DNA from: a bacterium
GTDB taxonomy: Bacteria; Bacteroidota; Bacteroidia; Bacteroidales; Bacteroidaceae
DNA length: 40,035 nt
Assembly (NCBI GenBank): GCA_004559785.1
Contig: SFXD01000009.1
Location: forward strand, 1 to 40,035
Direction: 5' to 3'
Made by a program: the position numbers and the translations under genes. The first letter of the stretch is position 1; each line of letters starts with the position of its first letter. The notes below the pieces were generated by a model that searched no databases, had not been told where the DNA came from, and worked only from the letters and a program-made list of their open reading frames with translations. Positions 33,574-40,035 of this stretch are shown here, in pieces.

Positions 33574-33596
33574 GTGGGGACACCATTCTCCGTAGA

Positions 33597-36500
33597 ATGT
33601 TGCTGGCAGCCCTGCTGTGCCTATTGGGATGGGGAGAGGCGTGGGGTATCTCTAAGACAAAATTGACGGTCAATATTGTTGGTGGCGGTAAAGTCGCTAT
33701 CACAACTTCGACAACTGCTCCAAGTCAGAGTGATTATGTAACAACAGATTCAAAATCACAGGAACATGGTTTTTGGGATGTTAGAATTACCGACACATAT
33801 TATATTTGGGTTCAACCAAATTCAGGTTTTAACATTGTCTCTATGTCTGGAGCCTTTACAGACAACACAAATAAGGCATCCGGTCAATATTATCAAGTCT
33901 CATTTCAAGGCAATACGAGTACGGTAGAGAAAACCGTAACCATCACTTTCCGGACAACATACTATTTCTCCGCTACAGCCACTCCAAATTACGAGTCGTT
34001 TGGCTCTGCATCAGCAGAAGTAGGTGATGCAGGCATTGTATCTGCAAATGCCTCGGAATCCACGACAGCCACTTTCACAGCCACCCCAAACAGTAGCTAT
34101 GAGTTTGCCGGCTGGGGAACTTCCCATAACGCTGCTTCCTACGAATCTACAAGCAATCCATACAGCACCTCCATAACAAACACCACTCCAGGCTCCACTG
34201 CCAGCAAGACGCTCTATGCCATCTTTAAGCCTGTCTTTAACTTTACTGCCACTGCAGAAAAGATAAATGGGAATTTTGGCGAGGTGTCTGCCACCGTAAC
34301 GCCTAAAATAGTGGGCGACCCAACAGACACTTCAAAAGGTGCTCAAGCCACTTTCACCGCCACCCCCAATGCCAATTGTACCTTCCATGGCTGGTACTAT
34401 GATCCGGCTCATACGCAGATAGCATCGGACAATGCCACTTATACAGAGGAAATCGTCAACGATCAAGTTGGCTCAACGGCAAACCTTACGCTCTATGCTT
34501 GGTTCAAATCGAACCAAACCCTCACCTTCACCTCTCCCACCTACGACCCAAACATCGTCGAAGGCACTATTGTGACGGGGGCAGCCACGGCTACGGCATC
34601 TTCTGGATTACCTGTCACCTATACCAGCACCAACAGCGGCGTGGTTAGTGTGGACGAATATGGTAACGTCAAGGGCGAATCATTATCTAACGACGATATA
34701 ACGATTGAGGCTACTCAGTTGGGTAACGATGAATATAATCCGGCATCTATTAGCCGAGTTTTCCACGTCGTCAGCAAGGTTGAAACCAGTTTCAAGACTT
34801 CTGGGCTCTCATCTGTCATTTATGTGGGCGACCAGCCTACCATTACCGTTGTTAACGAGGGCGAAGGATTCACTTGTTCCTCTTCTGACCCCGAGGTGGT
34901 GGGCATCAGCAAGAGCGGTGTAGTCATTACGCTGACAGCCTTGAAGGTGGGTACAAGCACCATTACCCTTGAACAACCTGAAAGTACCACACATAGTGCC
35001 GTGACCCAGACGTATGACATTACAGTGGAGAAAGTTGCCAATACACTGGAACTTGGACTCGGGTCGCAGACTGCCCAAGTGGATGGTGCCATTACAGTCT
35101 ATACGGGTGGACAGAATAATGCGGAGACACCTATCGTTGCCACCATCACCGACCAAGTGTTTTCTTCCTCCGTCAATAATGGGGAGAATGTCATCATCTA
35201 CGAAGATGGGACCATCAAGGCAAGGAATGCAGGTACGGCGAAGATTGCCTTCACGCAGGCTGAGACTGACAAATACACAGGCTACGCAAGTACCACTTTC
35301 GACATTACGGTAACGAAGATAGCCAATCAGGTTGCCGTCTCTTTGAACGGAGGAAGTGCCACCAGCATCAAGCTGAAATATGGCGATACGGCTACACTCG
35401 GTTATACATCAGTCCATAGCGACACTCCCATAACAGTAGATAGAACAAGCGGCAACTTTACGTCGCTTGAAGGCAACACGATTACAGCAGGCAATGCCGC
35501 CGGTACCGACCTGTATGAGGTAGTGCAGGAAGAGACCTACAAGTATGAGGCTGGCTATGCTTCCTTTTCAGTCAGGGTGAACAACACGGACGAGGAGGAG
35601 GGCTATGTGTTTACTGGATGGACTGACGGTTCTTCATGGTCTGGCATGAATGAGAACTGCGACATTACCCTTAGCGGGCCGCCAGAACAGCTTAGATTTG
35701 ATGCGCGAAGGTCGGGTGCAGGTACATGTACGATATACTATAGTGTAGATGGAATCAACTGGGTACAATTCGCTACACAAGATGTTAAATACAGTCTTGG
35801 GACTATGACGCATTACGAAATAGACATACCGAACAGGGATGCAAGGTATATTCGCTTCTATGGGAGTAGTTCCATACATCATTATGCTAATGTTTATGTC
35901 ACCCGCAAAACATATCTTGAAGCGGAATCAGACAAGACAGATCTTGGCACTGTGTATACCGGCAACACGGCACAGGCCGCCGTCACGGTGAACTACAGCA
36001 CCACTAACGGAGGCAACATCCATGTCAACAGCAGCAATGTGCATTTCGCTGTCAGTACGGAAGAAATAGCCACTACGAGCAAAAGCGATGCTACGGTGTC
36101 GTTTGCCATAGTCTACACCCCAGATCCCAAAGTGCTGGGCAAGGAGTCGGCCGTCATTACTATATCCGACAACTTCTATACGCAACAGATAACGCTGACA
36201 GCCACGGCAGCCAAGAGAGCCAATACCTTGACAGTCATCCCCGACCAAGCCATCATGGTGGATGATGAAGTGGGTAATGTTTATTCCGACAAGAACAGCG
36301 ATGCGGAAATCAGCTATAGCCTTTCCAAAGGGGACGTAGTCACATACGATGTGGCAACCAACAAGGCCGTTGCTGTAGGAGAGGGTGAGGTGACGCTTAC
36401 CCTCACTCAGCAGGAAACAGACACGCACTTTGGGGCTTCCCAGAGGGTGAAGTTCACGGTCAGCAAGTACGACCAGGCACTGTCATGGGACAACGTACTC

Positions 36501-37748
36501 AGCAGCGAGGAATGCACCCTCAACATAGGTGAAACCTTGTCCACCAATACGGCTACGGCAAGCAGCGGACTCAGCGTAACTTACTCCTCGTCAAACAGCA
36601 ATGCCATCGAAGTAGACCCCGTCACGGGTGTGCTTACCGCAAGGGCCAGCGGCTCGAACATCGCCATCACTGCCACGCAAGCGGGCAACTACAAGTACGG
36701 GGAAGCCTCGATTACAAGATACTTCACAGTCATCAGCAAGATTGATGCCGTCGTAGTCACCTCATTGCAGGTAGGGGGAACGAATACACTGACTATAGGA
36801 GAAGAGCCTGTCACCATCGGGTGCAACGCAATGCTGTCAATGGAGAATTTCACCATCGGTGGCAATGGTGCAGGATATGTCCAGGCATCCTTTGACAACA
36901 ACACCCTGACCATCACTCCAGTCAAAGTGGGAGGAACGGTAACCATTACACTCGACCGCCCGGAAGACGACGGGTACAATGCAGTCTGCCAGACTTACGC
37001 TATTGCCGTGCAGGGACCAGTCCTGACCCTTGATCCTTCATGCGCTCCCGACGTGCGCTACCCCGATACGGAATACAGCAAGGTTACCCTGCAACGTACC
37101 CTCGGTCCTGGCTATGTGTCCATTTCACTTCCTTTCACCACTACCGTCCAGGCTCTCGTAGGGGAAGGATATGACGCCGACGAGGACTGGATAGCCCAGA
37201 TGTCCGTAGTAACGTACAATGCACAGGATGGATATACGCTGTACTTCAGCAAGTTGAAGGACGGCATCCTCCATGCCAACCAACCCTATGTCCTGCACCT
37301 TGGCAACGAGGTGGACAAGCCTGTGTTTACCAATGTCATGGTCAGCGAACCTGCACCTGCCGAACACCGTCCAAGTGGTGGCGTCAACCTGCCGGAGGCG
37401 AACTATGCGGATTGGAGGATGGTGGCAAACTTTGAGCCTGCCTTCCCAATGGAGGACAAGTATGGGGTGGTGACCAGTCTCGGTTGCATCAAGCGTGGTG
37501 GGGCAACGTCGTTCCTGAATGCCTATACCTCGTACGTCGAGGACGTTTCCGGCTCTGCAGCCCACTCGGAGGCACGCTCCGTCTACATGGATGCGGATGC
37601 CACTGGCATCCTGCAAATGAATGCCGATGCCGAAAGGCTGGGGCAGGACTCCGTCTACGACTTGCAGGGACGTAGGCAACAGTCCGTCGGACGTGGCATC
37701 GTCATCGTACGAGGCAGCGACGGCAAGGTACGCAAGGTACTGCACTGA
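33597..37748 (+). CDS. Giant Ig-like repeat surface protein
   Basis: 1383 residues from ATG 33597, which begins a signal peptide (MLLAALLCLLGWGEAWG). The frame is open to an ATG at 33456, but that stretch is mostly the 9-bp array, so I treat it as leader; translation from there would add RRM before the hydrophobic core and cannot be excluded. Two 'bacterial repeat' modules come first (FTATPNSSYEFAGWG, FTATPNANCTFHGWYYD). Several Big-type Ig domains follow (SGLPVTYTSTNSGVVSV; SGLSVTYSSSNSNAIEV). A central module resembles a discoidin or jelly roll (IYYSVDGINWVQFATQDV), followed by DLGTVYTGNTAQAAVTVNYS and more Ig-like units. The tail VYDLQGRR...GRGIVIVRGSDG..RKVLH matches the LRR protein's tail. 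It is probably an adhesin; the 5' half looks AT-richer than its neighbours. Confidence 0.8.
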   Translation: MLLAALLCLLGWGEAWGISKTKLTVNIVGGGKVAITTSTTAPSQSDYVTTDSKSQEHGFWDVRITDTYYIWVQPNSGFNIVSMSGAFTDNTNKASGQYYQVSFQGNTSTVEKTVTITFRTTYYFSATATPNYESFGSASAEVGDAGIVSANASESTTATFTATPNSSYEFAGWGTSHNAASYESTSNPYSTSITNTTPGSTASKTLYAIFKPVFNFTATAEKINGNFGEVSATVTPKIVGDPTDTSKGAQATFTATPNANCTFHGWYYDPAHTQIASDNATYTEEIVNDQVGSTANLTLYAWFKSNQTLTFTSPTYDPNIVEGTIVTGAATATASSGLPVTYTSTNSGVVSVDEYGNVKGESLSNDDITIEATQLGNDEYNPASISRVFHVVSKVETSFKTSGLSSVIYVGDQPTITVVNEGEGFTCSSSDPEVVGISKSGVVITLTALKVGTSTITLEQPESTTHSAVTQTYDITVEKVANTLELGLGSQTAQVDGAITVYTGGQNNAETPIVATITDQVFSSSVNNGENVIIYEDGTIKARNAGTAKIAFTQAETDKYTGYASTTFDITVTKIANQVAVSLNGGSATSIKLKYGDTATLGYTSVHSDTPITVDRTSGNFTSLEGNTITAGNAAGTDLYEVVQEETYKYEAGYASFSVRVNNTDEEEGYVFTGWTDGSSWSGMNENCDITLSGPPEQLRFDARRSGAGTCTIYYSVDGINWVQFATQDVKYSLGTMTHYEIDIPNRDARYIRFYGSSSIHHYANVYVTRKTYLEAESDKTDLGTVYTGNTAQAAVTVNYSTTNGGNIHVNSSNVHFAVSTEEIATTSKSDATVSFAIVYTPDPKVLGKESAVITISDNFYTQQITLTATAAKRANTLTVIPDQAIMVDDEVGNVYSDKNSDAEISYSLSKGDVVTYDVATNKAVAVGEGEVTLTLTQQETDTHFGASQRVKFTVSKYDQALSWDNVLSSEECTLNIGETLSTNTATASSGLSVTYSSSNSNAIEVDPVTGVLTARASGSNIAITATQAGNYKYGEASITRYFTVISKIDAVVVTSLQVGGTNTLTIGEEPVTIGCNAMLSMENFTIGGNGAGYVQASFDNNTLTITPVKVGGTVTITLDRPEDDGYNAVCQTYAIAVQGPVLTLDPSCAPDVRYPDTEYSKVTLQRTLGPGYVSISLPFTTTVQALVGEGYDADEDWIAQMSVVTYNAQDGYTLYFSKLKDGILHANQPYVLHLGNEVDKPVFTNVMVSEPAPAEHRPSGGVNLPEANYADWRMVANFEPAFPMEDKYGVVTSLGCIKRGGATSFLNAYTSYVEDVSGSAAHSEARSVYMDADATGILQMNADAERLGQDSVYDLQGRRQQSVGRGIVIVRGSDGKVRKVLH

Positions 37749-37789
37749 GGCAAATGACAAGAATTTGACGACACATATACACATACAAC

Positions 37790-39175
37790 ATGAAAAGGTT
37801 TATCATAGCATTGGCGGCAGTCATGGTAGCCGCATCAAATATCCATGCGCAGCAGAAGACGTTGCGCCAGTTGCAACAGGAGTTCGTCGACCTCCGCTTC
37901 GGCATGTTCATACATTTCAACATACCGACGTTTTCCACCGAGGACTGGCCCGACCCCGACCAGCTAGCCTCCACTTTCAACCCCACCAGACTCGACTGCA
38001 AGCAGTGGGCACGCGTGGCAAAGGCTGCCAACATGTCCTACGGATGCCTCACTACCAAGCACCACAGCGGCTTCTGTATCTGGGACACAAAGACTACGGA
38101 CTACAACAGCATGAACTCGCCAGTGCATCGCGACGTGGTAAGGGAATATGCCGAAGCCTTCCGTGGAGAGGGACTAAAGGTGATGCTCTACTACAGCATA
38201 CTCGACACACATAGCAGGCTTCGCCCAGGGCGCATCGACACCAAGGCGCAGACGGCCATGATAAAGAAGCAACTCACCGAATTGCTCACCAAGTACGGGG
38301 AGATTACCGCACTCATCATTGATGGGTGGGACGCTCCGTGGTCACGCATCAGCTACGACGACATACCATTCAGGGAAATATACCGCCATGTCAAGGGGCT
38401 GCAGCCCAACTGCCTCGTCATGGACCTCAATGCGGCGAAATATCCCAGAGAGGCTCTCTTCTACACCGACATAAAGTCGTACGAGCAGGGAGCAGGACAG
38501 AAAATCAGTACCACCGAGAATAAGTTGCCGGCATTGGCGTGCCTACCCATACAGCGCACATGGTTCTGGAAGGAGTCCATGCCCACGGACGAACTGAAGG
38601 ATGTGGAATGGCTCGTGAAAGAGAATATAGTGCCATACAACAAGGCGTACTGCAATTTCATCCTGAACGTAGCCCCTAATCGTGACGGACTTTTGGATGA
38701 TAATGCCGTGGAGGCACTCAAGAAGATTGGTTCCATCTGGCGCAACGATGGGCCGACCTCTCCCATACCCGCATGTGAACCACCCATCACCCAGCATAAC
38801 ATTGCAAAGTACCAGCCCACGGAGTACTCTTGGAGCTACGACTATGGAATAGGTGACTTTGCCAACGACGACGACTTTGCCACGGTATGGACTTCGCATC
38901 CCTCGGTGGAGACACCATGGTGGGAGGTTACGGTGGAGAAGGGGAAGGCGTTTGACCTTGTCACCATATTGCAGGAGAATGCCGGTGTCATACAGGAATA
39001 CAGGCTTGAGGCCATCAAGGGGGGCAAGGTTACGATACTCCACGACGGAGAGGCTTCCTCGGGACGCTTGCTGCAGCATCGCTTCTCTCCCGTCAGGGCA
39101 GACAATGTTCGCATCACCGTCACTCGCCACAAGGGCGTTGTCAAGATAGCAGAGTTCGGGGTGTACGAACACTGA
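37790..39175 (+). CDS. GH29 alpha-L-fucosidase-like enzyme with C-terminal discoidin-type domain
   Basis: 461 residues with signal peptide ending near NIHAQ. GH29 hallmarks are FGMFIHFNIPTFST, YGCLTTKHHSGFCIWDTKTT and ALIIDGWDAPW, where the Asp of IIDGW aligns with the family nucleophile. The acid/base residue cannot be placed with confidence, as is usual in GH29. Residues ~345-461 look like an F5/8 type C (CBM32-like) domain (DFATVWTSHPSVETPWWEV and VRITVTRHKGVVKIAEF). It probably releases fucose from host-type glycans outside the inner membrane. It lies 41 nt after the giant surface protein on the same strand and may end the operon. Confidence 0.87.
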   Translation: MKRFIIALAAVMVAASNIHAQQKTLRQLQQEFVDLRFGMFIHFNIPTFSTEDWPDPDQLASTFNPTRLDCKQWARVAKAANMSYGCLTTKHHSGFCIWDTKTTDYNSMNSPVHRDVVREYAEAFRGEGLKVMLYYSILDTHSRLRPGRIDTKAQTAMIKKQLTELLTKYGEITALIIDGWDAPWSRISYDDIPFREIYRHVKGLQPNCLVMDLNAAKYPREALFYTDIKSYEQGAGQKISTTENKLPALACLPIQRTWFWKESMPTDELKDVEWLVKENIVPYNKAYCNFILNVAPNRDGLLDDNAVEALKKIGSIWRNDGPTSPIPACEPPITQHNIAKYQPTEYSWSYDYGIGDFANDDDFATVWTSHPSVETPWWEVTVEKGKAFDLVTILQENAGVIQEYRLEAIKGGKVTILHDGEASSGRLLQHRFSPVRADNVRITVTRHKGVVKIAEFGVYEH

Positions 39176-39287
39176 TGCACGCCTCACCTGCTTGCAGGGC
39201 AGCACTGCTGCTCATCCTTCCCCGTCTGTCGCCCCATCACAGGAACAGTGCGACATGAGCAGAGACTTCAGGGGCATAGGCATGGCC

Positions 39288-39395
39288 ATGAGTCCGGCCT
39301 TTGTGCAGTCGCTGGGCTTTCCCTCGCAGTCCTTCTTTGGCAAGTGTTTCAAGCGTGCCACGGGTTTCTCTCCGTCAGCATACAGGGAACTGTAA
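39288..39395 (+). pseudogene. Remnant of an AraC-type HTH C-terminus
   Basis: The last ~30 codons before the TAA at 39395 read FVQSLGFPSQSFFGKCFKR then ATGFSPSAYREL, which is the second helix-turn-helix end of AraC-type regulators, including hybrid two-component sensors (GF.S.SYF...FK...G.SP..YR). Nothing upstream in any frame resembles the rest of such a protein. It is probably a decayed fragment left by deletion or insertion. Confidence 0.6.
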
Positions 39396-39446
39396 TCTTT
39401 TTTGGTTATATCTTCGGGCAGTAAGCAATATACCTTCGTTGGCGAT

Positions 39447-39507
39447 AAGGTTAATAACCTTCACGCCGCAAGGTTAATAACCTTAGTGCCGCAGGGTTAA
39501 TAACCTT
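39447..39507. repeat. Second 23-bp palindrome array (3 copies)
   Basis: Copies at 39447-39461, 39470-39484 and 39493-39507 with a period of exactly 23 bp; the third has one change in the left arm. Flank TTGGCGATAAGG and core AAGGTTAATAACCTT match the array at 1007-1067. A GAAGATATAT stretch follows near 39517, like the family A units at 843-934. Confidence 0.85.
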
Positions 39508-39548
39508 ACTGGCTGAGAAGATATATGACTTGGCGAAGTAAGATAAGA

Positions 39549-40035
39549 ATGGCCATTACTGGTTTCACTTCATGGGGGCTTGTTGTTCTTTTACTGATTG
39601 TCACTTTAGGGGATGATATTTGTAGGACTGGTTGCGATACTCGGATTTTAGAACAGCCCTTTACGAATACCTCCACGCCGCCCGAGGATGTAGGTGCCTT
39701 GCTTCAATCAAGGATGATAACCTTGGCAGACGAATTGTCCCTTCCCGACATGGTGGACACTCTGAACTCAAAGACACGCGTGCCAAATGACACCAAGGAC
39801 AAGGTACTTGTATGCCTTGATGCAGGCATTGCTACAGAGGACAACCTTCAGAGAATAAAAGAGAATGGATACAATTATCTATGTGTCAGCCGCAGACGCC
39901 TGACCGACTATGAGCTGGACCCAAATGCAAAGGCAGTAACAGTGAAGGACGGTAAGAACCAACCCATCAAACTCACTCAGGTAAAGCATGAGGAGGACGG
40001 CGACTACTACCTTGAGATAAACTCTCCGGCAAAAG
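39549..40035 (+). pseudogene. Truncated IS1634/IS4-type transposase fragment, runs off the right edge
   Basis: The frame is open from ATG 39549 to the window edge (162 codons). From about 39720 it resembles the central part of IS1634-type DDE transposases in Bacteroidetes: LSLPDMVDTLN, then KVLVCLDAGIATEDNLQR with the catalytic-type Asp, and NGYNYLCVSRRRLTDYEL. In full-length enzymes this region lies some 200-300 residues from the start, so the 5' part is missing; the ~55 codons before it show no such homology. It is therefore a 5'-truncated copy whose right end is not visible. The family call is from memory of motifs and could be a neighbouring DDE family. Confidence 0.6.

Noticed and set aside
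1..40035. tRNA or rRNA genes
   Set aside because: Reading the gaps I found no cloverleaf-like segment with a GTTCGAATC-type arm and no rRNA motifs; I could not run a dedicated search.

Overview
The window looks like chromosomal DNA of a moderately GC-rich member of the Bacteroidales, most likely a Prevotella relative. Several things point there: promoter boxes of the Bacteroidetes type (TTTG, about 19-20 bp, TAnnTTTG), weak Shine-Dalgarno signals, BspA-type leucine-rich repeats, GH92 and GH29 glycosidases, DUF4493 and PCMD lipoproteins, and many short tandem repeats of 7, 8, 9 and 23 bp. The assignment rests on protein families and sequence style, not on a database search.

Layout. (1) 1-2.4 kb: the 3' end of a BspA-like leucine-rich-repeat surface protein, a gap with two 23-bp tandem arrays, and a divergently read OmpA-family protein. 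(2) 2.5-9.5 kb: housekeeping genes on the + strand, namely a GNAT-like protein, parE, coaD, an S41 protease, ybeY and ruvB, with several ATGA stop/start overlaps. (3) 9.5-13.7 kb: a fused SpmA/SpmB-type membrane protein, a Wzx-like flippase and a Tat-exported Gfo/Idh/MocA oxidoreductase. (4) 14.0-20.2 kb on the - strand: a GH92 mannosidase-like enzyme, a GH50/agarase-like enzyme and an SLC13-type transporter with regulatory RCK_C domains. (5) 20.2-21.1 kb: a 0.9-kb gap with perfect and nested palindromes. (6) 21.1-39.2 kb: one long + strand run of nine lipoproteins (seven DUF4493, one DUF4493+PCMD, one PCMD), an outer-membrane beta-barrel protein, a four-helix-bundle (IVS-type) protein, a giant Ig-like surface protein and a GH29 fucosidase-like enzyme. 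(7) 39.2-40.0 kb: an AraC-type HTH remnant, a second copy of the 23-bp palindrome array, and a truncated transposase fragment that runs off the edge.

The most interesting region is the lipoprotein operon. Eight of its nine lipoproteins carry a Thr/Ser-Arg/Lys-Ala/Ser motif 27-34 residues after the lipid-modified cysteine, directly after a first predicted beta strand. This is the place where FimA and Mfa1 fimbrillins are cut before donor-strand polymerisation. I infer that the DUF4493 proteins may form a type V pilus-like or related surface assembly, with the beta-barrel and PCMD proteins as partners. A second candidate is the four-helix gene. It sits in a 791-bp interval between two direct 9-bp (TCTAGA-containing) arrays, and precise loss of that interval would leave the upstream lipoprotein gene with an immediate stop codon. 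That pattern suggests a repeat-borne gene cassette.
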